The notes beneath the pieces are model-generated. The model was not told the origin of the DNA, did not search any database, and saw only the letters and a program-made list of their open reading frames with translations. The position numbers and the translations under genes are program-made. A stretch of DNA of 35,151 nucleotides from Limisphaerales bacterium (lineage in GTDB: Bacteria > Verrucomicrobiota > Verrucomicrobiia > Limisphaerales > UBA11358), in contig DAIDJC010000004.1 in assembly GCA_027451565.1 (NCBI GenBank), positions 1 to 35,151 of the forward strand. The letters run 5' to 3'. Every line of letters starts with the position of its first letter. Positions within the stretch are counted from its first letter, which is position 1. Below, piece by piece: positions 23,781 to 32,085 of this stretch.

Positions 23781-26573
23781 TCAACCCTTTGATTCTTTTC
23801 CGTTCCGCCTGGCCTGACGCGGTCGTGGGTTCTGGTTGGATTTTTGCTTTTGATTTTGAGGTGGCTGCTCGCGGAGGGAAACCAGTTCGGGCAAGGTGTC
23901 CGGTGCGGGTGCAATTTCTGGCTGGGGCCTGGTCTGTGGAGAGAGTATCACCATCAGCAGCAGACCCACGAGGCAGGTGAGCGCTGTAAAAACACCGGCA
24001 AGGCTGATGTTCCGAAGGCCTGGCGGTGGGAGGAATTTGAATTCCACCTTATGCAAACCGGGTGGAATTTGCACTCCCTGCATCAAAAAATTGCATCGCA
24101 ACAAATGGGCGGCCTGGCCATCCACCCACACCTTCCAGGCGGGATCATACCGATCATTCAACATCAGAATACTGGTTGTGCCAGCCTTGGCCCGCAGGAC
24201 CACGTCCTTCGGGGAATATTGCTGTATTTCCGCCGCTTCCACCGGGTTTGTCGCATTGTTGGAAGGACAGTCCGGGGCGGCTTCATCCACAATCATCTCA
24301 GTTTCCGGGTTAAAAGTCGGATTGAAAAGCTTGTCCAAAACCGATTTGTCCTGAGTGTCGTTGTCCCAGTGGGCATAAACACACGCTCTCGGCAAAATGT
24401 TGCCCATTTCAAAAAGTGAAAAAAGCCCATTCGATGAAAGGGAAACCGTAAAGTCTGCCGGGTCGTGTGTCTGGTATGGGGCGTTGGCTTTGGGCACAAT
24501 ATCAAATTGTATCAGGGGTTTTAGGGGGTGTTCGAAAAGGTTTGAATTGTCTTCCCAGACCGTCTCCAACTCCGAGGGTCCGAGCATGTATCGTGTGTTG
24601 GTGAGTTGCCAGGCGCGAAGGATGGGGGTCAGGGAATTCGTGGTCTGTGTGGGGTCATACCGTTTTTGGTAAGCGGCGAGATCCTCCGGCAGGCGTGGTA
24701 TGGATACCATGTCAAAGGCCTGAATGTTATAGTAGGGGAACTGGTGTTGGAGCCACTCCACCTTGTAAAGATTCCGGATTAAATTCAGGGGCGGCGGCAG
24801 TCGCATGGGCACCAACACCACGCGTTGATCTTGGGGCTGTTGTCTCAAATAATCCAGCACTGGGTTGGTGGAATATTTTTCCTTGTAATCCACCGGCACA
24901 ATCCACGGCAGATTGGCCCGCCCCAAATCCACCAGCAGAAAAAGCAGAATGACCAAAGCACCCAGCGAGCGGCGTTTTCCCGAAAAGGCGCCTGTCTTCA
25001 AGAGGATGATCAAACAGGCTGCTCCTGTTAAAAAAACCGCCCCCCAGCCAGCCGCACGGATGCTGAAATCCGCATCCAAATCCGCCAGGGAGATTAACCG
25101 TACCGATTGAAGGTATTCCACCAGGTCCGAGCGGTGGCTGGCGTAGGCCATCCAGGCAAAAATACTGGTCAGAGCCAGCGCCACGCACACCAGTACTCCA
25201 TGCCGTTCCAATCGGGCCGCCCGTGCAAGCCAGCCGGGTGTTCCTTTTCCCCCTGCGGCCACGGCAAGTTCCTTGGAGGACAGGTAACGGCGGTCCATGG
25301 CGTCCAGGCCCAGGGCAAATAAAACCCCCATGGCTACGTCAAAGACATAGAGGAATTTAGTGGGATTGCGGATCGTGGAGACGTAGGGGAGCTGATAAAA
25401 AAGGTGGTAAAAAGGAGCGTAATGGCCCAAAGCGAGCATGAGAGAGACAGTGGCCAATCCCGAATAAAAAATTACCCAGCCCCTGAGCCGCCGGTCAAAC
25501 ACCGGGTTTTTGCGAACCAACAGCGCGCCAACCGCCCAAAGGCCCACCAATAAGGTTAATGCGCCCACATAATTGCCCCCTCCTGTGTAACGGATAAAAC
25601 CCAGGGGTGGAGGCCCCTGACTTCCATTTTCCAAAAAGGTGTCCCAGGCCGCATCGCGCCCCATGTTTCCCCAATAGTTACCGCCATTTGGGGTGTCCAT
25701 CCGATATCCAAACAACCCAGGAACAAAAAGTCCTAAAACCTCAGCCTTGGGGAGGCTCCACTGGGTTGCCCAATGCCAGCGATCCGCCTTGGTTTGAGAG
25801 TCTTGCGCCGTGCCTTGAACGTTGTGAATGGAAAATTGAATCAGTCCCTGGACGGATTGCGCCGCCAGAAAAAAAGCCAGTGCAGTCACCACGCCAAGCC
25901 TGCCCAGTCCGACCACCACATTTTTGACCCTGTCCCCCTGCTGATGAAGAGTTTGAAACACCATGAACAGGACCACCACCAAGCTAAGGATGGCTCCCAC
26001 ATCTGCCGCCTCCACCACTGCTTCCCCCACTGCAAAACCGGCCAGGGCAAGTCGCAACAAGGTTTGCCCGGGTTTAACCCTGGCCAGAGCGGCCATCGCC
26101 AAAAAGGTCATTGCCAACGCAAAATCATGGGCGGCCACACCCCAACAGGCGACCGAAAAGCAGCTTGAATTCAGCATCATTGCCATCCCGCCCGCGACAC
26201 AGGCCAGCATGCTCAAACCCAGCTCGCGAAAAAAACACCAGCTTCCCAAACCCAGGAGCAGAAGGGACGTGAACGCGTAAAACTTGGAAAAATAGACGGG
26301 CCCCAGAAGCCATTGTAGAACAAAGGTCAGTCCGGGCGCAGCCGGCCCGGTATCCAGACCCACGGAATTTAAATCCGACCAGCATCCGGAGAAACGTCCC
26401 GGCATGGCATGGCATGCCGCCATCAATTCCCCGAGCGGGCCGTCATTGGAAAATAAAACCTTCCCGGGAATGATTGCCGGGAGGAACAGGCACAATAATA
26501 TGGCCCCAAATAAAAAGGACGCGGTTCCCCAACCTCCCCGGAGGAGCCTGTCCATCAAACCAGATAATTTCAT
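23781..26573 (-). CDS. YfhO-like large membrane protein (putative GT-C glycosyltransferase)
   Basis: A 930-residue membrane protein with a dozen or more hydrophobic segments in residues 15-560, a long soluble part (about 560-850) and a last hydrophobic segment near 860-885. DRYDPAWKVWVDGQAAHLLRCN and PPGLHKVEFKF match the C-terminal signature of YfhO-type proteins, which are linked to glycosylation of teichoic acids or other surface polymers in some bacteria. The tail after the last segment is basic and Gln/Asn-rich. The start ATG is 1 nt after the sulfotransferase stop, so the two are translated together. Substrate and product are unknown. Confidence 0.82.
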   Translation of the reverse strand: MKLSGLMDRLLRGGWGTASFLFGAILLCLFLPAIIPGKVLFSNDGPLGELMAACHAMPGRFSGCWSDLNSVGLDTGPAAPGLTFVLQWLLGPVYFSKFYAFTSLLLLGLGSWCFFRELGLSMLACVAGGMAMMLNSSCFSVACWGVAAHDFALAMTFLAMAALARVKPGQTLLRLALAGFAVGEAVVEAADVGAILSLVVVLFMVFQTLHQQGDRVKNVVVGLGRLGVVTALAFFLAAQSVQGLIQFSIHNVQGTAQDSQTKADRWHWATQWSLPKAEVLGLFVPGLFGYRMDTPNGGNYWGNMGRDAAWDTFLENGSQGPPPLGFIRYTGGGNYVGALTLLVGLWAVGALLVRKNPVFDRRLRGWVIFYSGLATVSLMLALGHYAPFYHLFYQLPYVSTIRNPTKFLYVFDVAMGVLFALGLDAMDRRYLSSKELAVAAGGKGTPGWLARAARLERHGVLVCVALALTSIFAWMAYASHRSDLVEYLQSVRLISLADLDADFSIRAAGWGAVFLTGAACLIILLKTGAFSGKRRSLGALVILLFLLVDLGRANLPWIVPVDYKEKYSTNPVLDYLRQQPQDQRVVLVPMRLPPPLNLIRNLYKVEWLQHQFPYYNIQAFDMVSIPRLPEDLAAYQKRYDPTQTTNSLTPILRAWQLTNTRYMLGPSELETVWEDNSNLFEHPLKPLIQFDIVPKANAPYQTHDPADFTVSLSSNGLFSLFEMGNILPRACVYAHWDNDTQDKSVLDKLFNPTFNPETEMIVDEAAPDCPSNNATNPVEAAEIQQYSPKDVVLRAKAGTTSILMLNDRYDPAWKVWVDGQAAHLLRCNFLMQGVQIPPGLHKVEFKFLPPPGLRNISLAGVFTALTCLVGLLLMVILSPQTRPQPEIAPAPDTLPELVSLREQPPQNQKQKSNQNPRPRQARRNGKESKG

Positions 26574-26574
26574 C

Positions 26575-27594
26575 TTATCGCTGTCCCGATTCCTCCGTGC
26601 CTGCCTCCGCCCGGCTCCAGTGTGAAAGGTCCCTGCCCAGCAAAGCGCTTAATGCCTCCACCTCGCCCTGCATCTCGCGGCGGACATTGTTTTTCAGCCT
26701 GGTTTCAAAAGGAGCCCGGATGGCGGGGCGCACATTCATGGAGCATAGTCCAAGGCCGGCTTTTTGCACCAGCTTGAAAAGCGGTGCGGGCAGCCAAGTG
26801 CGCAGTTTGACTGCCGAGCTCCGCAGCCATGGATCCTGCAACACTCCCCGCAAGAATTTGCTTTTCACTGTTTGGTTGCCATTGATGATGTCGAAACTCA
26901 TTTCCGCCGGAATGCGCGCCGGATCCAATCCAAGGAATTTTACCACATCCCGGTAAACCTCTCCGGTTCGCTCCGCAAAATCGTCCCAGAGGATTACCTT
27001 GACCTGTTTGCGCCCAAACGCATCCAGATACCTTTTCACTTGATCCGCGTAACACGCCGTCCGGTAATAATCCAATCCCTGCGGAAAATAGGCCTGGCGC
27101 GAAAGTTGATGGCCTTGACGCCGGTCTTTTACTGCTTCCAATGCCTGTCCAAAACTTTCCAAATGTTCATTCCCATCGCACAAAAACTGGTGGTACATGG
27201 AATACATCATCATGGTCGGTTCTCGAAGCATGATTATGATGCGCGCCTCCGGATTGAAGGCCTTAATTTCAGACGCCGCCAGTTCGGATCGCAAATACCA
27301 GACCGAACATTCTCCCACACACTGCCGGGAGGCACCCTCTCGGAATTCGGAGGCGTATGCAGCGGTGTCTCGACGGTAAAATTGGGGCCCAAATTTCAAA
27401 TCCCCGCCAAAATGATGCATTTCCTTGCGTGCCATAAAAACATCCGGATGAGCGGCAAGGTACTGATTCAATGCCGTGGTTCCGCATTTTGGGGCTCCGA
27501 CAATGAAAAAATTGGGGGTCTTATTGGGAGGAATAGAGTGAACCGGGTGTGGATGGGCGGAAAGAGGGTCCAGTTTCGCCAGGGTTTTCGACAT
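26575..27594 (-). CDS. PAPS-dependent sulfotransferase
   Basis: A 339-residue cytoplasmic or membrane-associated enzyme that moves sulfate from PAPS to an acceptor. The 5'-phosphosulfate-binding loop FFIVGAPKCGTTALNQYL lies near residues 29-46, and the 3'-phosphate motif IIIMLREPTMMMYSMYHQF near 129-147. KVILWDDFAERTGEVYRDVVKFLGL is the usual C-terminal element of the Sulfotransfer_1/3 group. No signal peptide. It is the first gene of a pair with the YfhO-like gene, suggesting a sulfated surface glycan or glycolipid. The ATG has no Shine-Dalgarno sequence. Confidence 0.9.
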   Translation of the reverse strand: MSKTLAKLDPLSAHPHPVHSIPPNKTPNFFIVGAPKCGTTALNQYLAAHPDVFMARKEMHHFGGDLKFGPQFYRRDTAAYASEFREGASRQCVGECSVWYLRSELAASEIKAFNPEARIIIMLREPTMMMYSMYHQFLCDGNEHLESFGQALEAVKDRRQGHQLSRQAYFPQGLDYYRTACYADQVKRYLDAFGRKQVKVILWDDFAERTGEVYRDVVKFLGLDPARIPAEMSFDIINGNQTVKSKFLRGVLQDPWLRSSAVKLRTWLPAPLFKLVQKAGLGLCSMNVRPAIRAPFETRLKNNVRREMQGEVEALSALLGRDLSHWSRAEAGTEESGQR

Positions 27595-27828
27595 ACTTCG
27601 CTTTCGCTTCGCATTTCATATGCCATGTTTTAGGAGCTCCGAGCTGACGCATCTTTCTTCTTTCAAGTTTTTAAAGCTGGAACTACCAAGGCAGACAATA
27701 ATGCCCCTGTTTACGCCCATTTTTGGTTTTTTTTGGCCGCCAAGGGATCCTGATTTTTGCGAAATTTCCAAGGAAAATCAAACGGTGGTTCCTTGAACAC
27801 CTACTAGGAGTGAATTGTTTGGTGGTAT

Positions 27829-27869
27829 TTGGGTGTATTCACCCAATGAGGTTGGGTGGTTGCACCCAA
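27829..27869. repeat. Two tandem identical-arm hairpins
   Basis: TTGGGTG-TATT-CACCCAA (27829-27846) is followed after 5 bp by TTGGGTG-GTTG-CACCCAA (27852-27869). Both have perfect 7 bp arms and 4-nt loops, and the arms are identical between copies, so each arm could also pair with its counterpart in the other copy. A regulator binding site, an RNA structure or a transcription stop are all possible. Confidence 0.7.
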
Positions 27870-27880
27870 TTTATTTGGGC

Positions 27881-27902
27881 AATTTCGCCGCAGGCGGAAT
27901 TT
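27881..27902. terminator. Hairpin downstream of the DUF3352-like gene, terminator-like
   Basis: Inverted repeat with arms AATTTCGCC and GGCGGAATT around a GCA loop (one G-T wobble). It lies about 35 bp after the minus-strand DUF3352-like stop, where a terminator is expected. The minus-strand side lacks a clean T-run, while the plus-strand side runs into TTTT, so its direction is uncertain. Confidence 0.4.
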
Positions 27903-27937
27903 TCAGTAAAATGCCCGGGTGGTTATCGGGCGCAGAA

Positions 27938-29815
27938 TCAGTTTAAACCGGGCGGCCTTGGGGAAAACACGTTAAAATCAATGCCGTTCACCGTGGTGTT
28001 TTCGCCGTACACACTGATGTAAAAATACTTGCCCACGAGATCAAAGTCAGGCAAAAGGGAGAAGTCAAACCAATCATGCATGGCGGGCGGCATCAGGCGA
28101 GATTGAATTCCAGAGACTGGAGTGTTTTTCATCAGTTTGAATGCTGTTTTCAAACTCTCGGCTTGGTTTTCGTACCCCAATAATCCTCCGTGGTCGCCGC
28201 CAATCTGGGCGATGGCATCGGCCAATCCTGGTAAACGGCTCAATGGTTGCGAAGGACCATCGGCGCTTCGGAGGTATTGTTCCAGCATGCCATCGTCCGT
28301 GCTCAGGGCTACGTACACCCCACGGGAGGTGACCAATAGTGGCGGGCCATTCACCAGGGAGCCATCTGGCCTATGGCGGGGATGGGACATGATTGAATAG
28401 ATTTTATGCCCCATGTAATCCCTGGGCTCAGGCGCTCCCTCCTGACTGGACACCATGGCGGCAATCACATTGATGGCCTGAATAACCTGGTCTGGGTGGC
28501 TGACCTTGAACAGTGTCAGGTTGGGTGGATTGGCCAATTGAGACAGTGTGTCCCCCAAGGGTTCCCCCTGGTAGCTGATCAGGTCATCTCCCAAGTTGCC
28601 AATAAGGTAGGAACGAAGGTCAAAACCCGGGTCTTTTTGCTGTGCCGAGGTGTTGGCCAGGTCAATGATGGAGTTCAAATAGGAAAGACCACTGGGTGAG
28701 AAGGAGGAGACGAGCTTTTCCGCAGTGGCCCATGCCTGCTGGCCATCCAGACGAAGTCGGGAAAATTTGACCACATCGGCAGGCACAAAAGACGGCACCG
28801 AGGCATCTCTTTGCGGCAGGGCCAGAAGCGAAACAAGCCCAGAGCGGTTTTCGGCAGGCGCGTTCAAATGGATGTTCAAATGCGACCCATCCATTGACTC
28901 GCGCAAGGTCAGGCTGAGCGACTTCAATGAATCCAATCCCAAGGTCTCAAGGATTTTAACCATGTTTTGGCTGCGGCTGAAGGCCGAAGAATCCTCGCCG
29001 GAATCACTTCCGGATTTTTCAGCCAATTCAACAAGGTGGTGGATATCCATCCATGCAAAGTAGGTGGGTTTGTCACGGAACTGGTTAAGCTGGTCGGAAA
29101 CAAAAATAGGGTTGTCTTTCAAGGCCGGTTCGGAGCCGCCCCGGAGATGACCCACCACGGGTTCCAATGCATACTCCGAATTGCCAGCCACCAGCATGCT
29201 TTGGTATTGGGCCAAATACACCTCGGTGGGAGGTTCCGGCTTGGGCTGGACTCCTATTTCCGAAACTTGCGGACGTTGGGGCAGCAGTGCAGCAAGATCA
29301 TTCGAAGAAAGGGTCAACACCGTGAAATCCACTCCGCGAATCTGCTTGGTGCGCAGGTTGCGTCCGCTATCCCTCCATTTCTTGATCAATGCCGTCAGGT
29401 TGGTGTGGAGGGCATCCGATTGGTCTTTTGCGTCCAAAAGAAACACGAATGCCGGCGGGGCAACCGTTTGTCCAACCGGGGCGGCAGCCATGCCAAAAGT
29501 GAGCTGGCCATGCGGCAGGGTCATGAAGTTTTGCAGGGGTATTCCAACGTTGGCTTGAACCGGCGCCAGAAACTGGCTGTTGATTTTGTCCATGAAGTGG
29601 TCCCGAAACGGTTTCATGGCCGGGTCATTCCAAAACATCAACTGCGGGGAAACCCGGGATGCCTCCCGCAAGGCATCGAAATCAGGAATGGTAAAGACAA
29701 ATAGTGCGTCCTCGGGCAAAAGCGCCTCCGCAGGTGGCATGGCGGCCTGCAATAATGAGCACTTAACAAAACAAAGGATGTAAATTGCCAACAGGATGGG
29801 GCGAAAGGGCGTCAT
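27938..29815 (-). CDS. Secreted DUF3352-like protein of unknown function
   Basis: A 625-residue protein. The opening MTPFRPILLAIYILCFVK and following AA site look like a signal peptide, and the mature part begins near PPAEALLPEDALFVFTIPDF. The pattern 'protein assures that levels of X are small' is not a recognisable enzyme motif: I see no catalytic signature, only repeated alpha/beta segments such as VVKFSRLRLDGQQAWATAEKL and ISYQGEPLGD. The LPEDALFVFTIPD-like start and overall layout recall DUF3352 proteins of Planctomycetota and Verrucomicrobiota, known only as domains of unknown function. The ATG at 29815 is preferred over a TTG at 29911 because of the signal peptide. It follows the trypsin-like protease gene by 111 bp on the same strand. 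Confidence 0.65.
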   Translation of the reverse strand: MTPFRPILLAIYILCFVKCSLLQAAMPPAEALLPEDALFVFTIPDFDALREASRVSPQLMFWNDPAMKPFRDHFMDKINSQFLAPVQANVGIPLQNFMTLPHGQLTFGMAAAPVGQTVAPPAFVFLLDAKDQSDALHTNLTALIKKWRDSGRNLRTKQIRGVDFTVLTLSSNDLAALLPQRPQVSEIGVQPKPEPPTEVYLAQYQSMLVAGNSEYALEPVVGHLRGGSEPALKDNPIFVSDQLNQFRDKPTYFAWMDIHHLVELAEKSGSDSGEDSSAFSRSQNMVKILETLGLDSLKSLSLTLRESMDGSHLNIHLNAPAENRSGLVSLLALPQRDASVPSFVPADVVKFSRLRLDGQQAWATAEKLVSSFSPSGLSYLNSIIDLANTSAQQKDPGFDLRSYLIGNLGDDLISYQGEPLGDTLSQLANPPNLTLFKVSHPDQVIQAINVIAAMVSSQEGAPEPRDYMGHKIYSIMSHPRHRPDGSLVNGPPLLVTSRGVYVALSTDDGMLEQYLRSADGPSQPLSRLPGLADAIAQIGGDHGGLLGYENQAESLKTAFKLMKNTPVSGIQSRLMPPAMHDWFDFSLLPDFDLVGKYFYISVYGENTTVNGIDFNVFSPRPPGLN

Positions 29816-29926
29816 GATTTGGTTATTTTCAGTTTTCAAACTCGTGTGGAAGAACACCGGATGGAACAATCGCCAACACCGCATTCCCTGGCAATGGCTG
29901 AAAATGCACAAGGCCTGATCTGCCTT

Positions 29927-30886
29927 TCATGGGCTGGTCTGAAGATGGGTTGACGTGCGGCTCGGGGGTTGGAGATACCGATAGGGATTATTGGGGTTGT
30001 CTGTTGAGTAGGCAAAAGCATCCCGATGATCCAGAAAATTTTTCACCAATTCAACCGGGATGGCAAACCCCAAACCCTCCCCGAAAGTGATTTTCATGTT
30101 AGTGACGCCCACCACTTCTCCAGCCAGGTTGAACAGGGGGCCACCGCTGTTTCCCGGGTTGATCTGGGCCGTGGTTTGGAGGTATAGCTCGCCCTCCAAC
30201 TCCCGGGTTTTTGTGCTGATGATGCCCTGTGTGACAGTGCGCTCCAGACCCAACGGACTGCCAATCGCAAACACGGTTTCGCCCACGCTTAAATCATCCG
30301 AACTCCCAAGGCTGACCGCCTTGAAACGTGGCGCATTGTGGTCCTGGATCTGCAGCAGGGCCAGGTCGTGGAATTTGTTGATGGCAATAATTTTAATCTG
30401 CTTGTAGATCTCCCGGTCCAGGTTCCCATCCTTTTGCCGGTACACCTCCACGGAAATTTCAGTTTCACCCTCAATCACGTGAAAATTGGTGATGAGGAAT
30501 CCGTCCGGGTTGATGAAAAATCCAGACCCCAAACCCTCCGGGGTTCTGACCTGGACCACGGCTTCACCAATTTGCTTGACCAGGCTGCTGACATCGTGGG
30601 CCTCGAAAGGCCGGGCTGTTCCATCATAAAACTGACCATGATCCACGGCTGCGGCAGAGGGGACCACTGCTTTTGCCTTTTGGCTGATGACACCCGTGAT
30701 GAAACTCCGGGGAATGACCAAAACGGTGTAGCCCACGTCCACCACCAGTGAATCGGGTTTCTCAGCTAGAATCTGGCCCGTAACGGCTTTTTGGTCCTTG
30801 AGTTGGATTGTGTCACCATGCCCAGCCACCACCCCGCTGGCCAGCAGGGCACAAAGGACGGCGTTTTGTTTCAACGACATTTGCAT
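29927..30886 (-). CDS. Secreted trypsin-like serine protease (S1C, HtrA-like) without PDZ domain
   Basis: A 319-residue protein with a signal peptide (MQMSLKQNAVLCALLASGVV) and a complete triad: H136 in TNFHVIEG, D174 in HDLALLQI, S247 in GNSGGPLF. The fold is that of DegP/HtrA peptidases, but the sequence ends soon after the protease domain with no PDZ domain. Instead, residues about 25-66 before the protease form a small beta-rich module (DTIQLKDQKAVTGQILAE; DSLVVDVGYTVLVIPRSFI), possibly Sm/SH3-like. The ATG at 30886 is preferred over a TTG at 30916; a second ATG lies two codons later. Probably periplasmic. The DUF3352-like gene follows. Confidence 0.88.
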   Translation of the reverse strand: MQMSLKQNAVLCALLASGVVAGHGDTIQLKDQKAVTGQILAEKPDSLVVDVGYTVLVIPRSFITGVISQKAKAVVPSAAAVDHGQFYDGTARPFEAHDVSSLVKQIGEAVVQVRTPEGLGSGFFINPDGFLITNFHVIEGETEISVEVYRQKDGNLDREIYKQIKIIAINKFHDLALLQIQDHNAPRFKAVSLGSSDDLSVGETVFAIGSPLGLERTVTQGIISTKTRELEGELYLQTTAQINPGNSGGPLFNLAGEVVGVTNMKITFGEGLGFAIPVELVKNFLDHRDAFAYSTDNPNNPYRYLQPPSRTSTHLQTSP

Positions 30887-30934
30887 GACTCTAAACCAGA
30901 GATTTGAATTTGACAAGCCGCCAGCCGTTCAAAA

Positions 30935-30961
30935 AAATCCCGGATTTCGCTTCCGGGATTT
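30935..30961 (-). terminator. Intrinsic terminator-like hairpin in a divergent intergenic region
   Basis: Perfect 10 bp stem (AAATCCCGGA / TCCGGGATTT) with a 7-nt loop. On the minus strand it runs into seven T's (30931-30937); on the plus strand into CTTTTC. It lies between the divergent starts of the protease gene (30886, -) and rnd (30999, +), where no gene ends. Confidence 0.7.
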
Positions 30962-30998
30962 CTTTTCACCAGCCATTTGTTAGGGCACACTCCGCCCG

Positions 30999-32075
30999 GT
31001 GATTGACACGCCTGAATCCTTAATCCGTCTCATTGATGCCATTCAAAAAGTTCCCTGGGTGGCCATGGATACCGAGGCAGACAGCCTGCATGCCTATCCT
31101 GAAAAAGTCTGCCTTATCCAGATCACCACATCACTGGGAGACGAACTGGTGGATCCCCTGGCCGGGCTTAACCTGCAGCCGTTTTTGGAGGCGCTCAAGG
31201 CCCATGAATTGATCTTTCATGCCGCTGATTATGATTTGCGGCTCCTCTGGAAGCATCACCGTTTTTTGCCCACCACCATTTTTGACACCATGCTCGCGGC
31301 AAGGCTGTTAGGCGAACGCCAGTTTGGCCTGGGGCACCTTGTCCAAAAGTTTCTGGGCATCACCTTGGACAAAGGTTCTCAAAAGGCGGATTGGGCGCGC
31401 CGGCCACTCACCGAAAAGATGGCTGCCTACGCCCGCAATGACACTCATTTTCTCAAGGACCTGGCGGATGTATTTGGCAGGGAATTAAATGCCAAAGGCA
31501 GGCTCGCTTGGCATCAGGAATCCTGCCAGCGCCAAATCATTGAAGCGTCCGAGCCTTCCGAGGTGGATCCGGAAAAAATTTGGAGAATCAAGGGGAGCGC
31601 TTTTCTGGATCGCCCGGCACTGGCTGTGTTGAGAGAGCTTTGGCGCTGGCGTGAGGGCCAGGCCATCGAGTCCAATCGCCCGCCGTTTTTTATCTTGTCC
31701 CACGAAATCATGGTTGATTTATCGCGTGCTGCCGTCAGCGGCAGTCCCTTGGACCGCCTGATTCCGCAACGCATGCACCCGCGCCGCAGGGAAACCCTGG
31801 CAACGGCCCTTCGAAAGGGCTTGGCAACACCGTCTTCAAACCTGCCTCCCATTTTGCGTCACACATCCAAGCGGCCATCCGAGCAGGAATTTCAGCGTTT
31901 TCGCGAGCTTGAAAAGCACCGGGATCAACAAGCATCGGCGCTTGACCTGGACCCCACCTTGATTGCCAGCAAAGCGGTATTGGGTGATTTGGCGCGTGAC
32001 TGGGATGGGGAATCGCCCAAGTTGATGTCCTGGCAGCGAAATCTGCTCCAAACCCCTCAATTGACCAACCGTTGA
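30999..32075 (+). CDS. rnd: Ribonuclease D
   Basis: A 3'-5' exoribonuclease that trims tRNA and other small RNA precursors. The 358-residue protein has the DEDDy exonuclease residues: D24 and E26 in AMDTEADSL, D77 in HAADYDLRLL, and Y144/D148 in YARNDTHFL. An HRDC domain follows (about 205-285, with LAVLRELWRWREGQAIESNRPP). The start is a GTG, giving MIDTPESL; no Shine-Dalgarno sequence precedes it. A strong hairpin lies 38 bp upstream. It converges on the rRNA methyltransferase gene with 10 bp between stops. Confidence 0.94.
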   Translation: MIDTPESLIRLIDAIQKVPWVAMDTEADSLHAYPEKVCLIQITTSLGDELVDPLAGLNLQPFLEALKAHELIFHAADYDLRLLWKHHRFLPTTIFDTMLAARLLGERQFGLGHLVQKFLGITLDKGSQKADWARRPLTEKMAAYARNDTHFLKDLADVFGRELNAKGRLAWHQESCQRQIIEASEPSEVDPEKIWRIKGSAFLDRPALAVLRELWRWREGQAIESNRPPFFILSHEIMVDLSRAAVSGSPLDRLIPQRMHPRRRETLATALRKGLATPSSNLPPILRHTSKRPSEQEFQRFRELEKHRDQQASALDLDPTLIASKAVLGDLARDWDGESPKLMSWQRNLLQTPQLTNR

Positions 32076-32085
32076 TGCGCACCCC

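Larger units (their letters stand above)
27595..27937. other. Intergenic region with clustered hairpins upstream of the sulfotransferase gene
   Basis: This 343 bp lies between the end of the DUF3352-like gene and the start of the sulfotransferase gene, both on the minus strand. It holds two tandem copies of a perfect short hairpin and a third, longer one (listed separately). No open frame of interest is present. Confidence 0.6.

Noticed and set aside
26764..27633. A 289-codon plus-strand open frame
   Set aside because: Antisense to the sulfotransferase gene, with no family resemblance.
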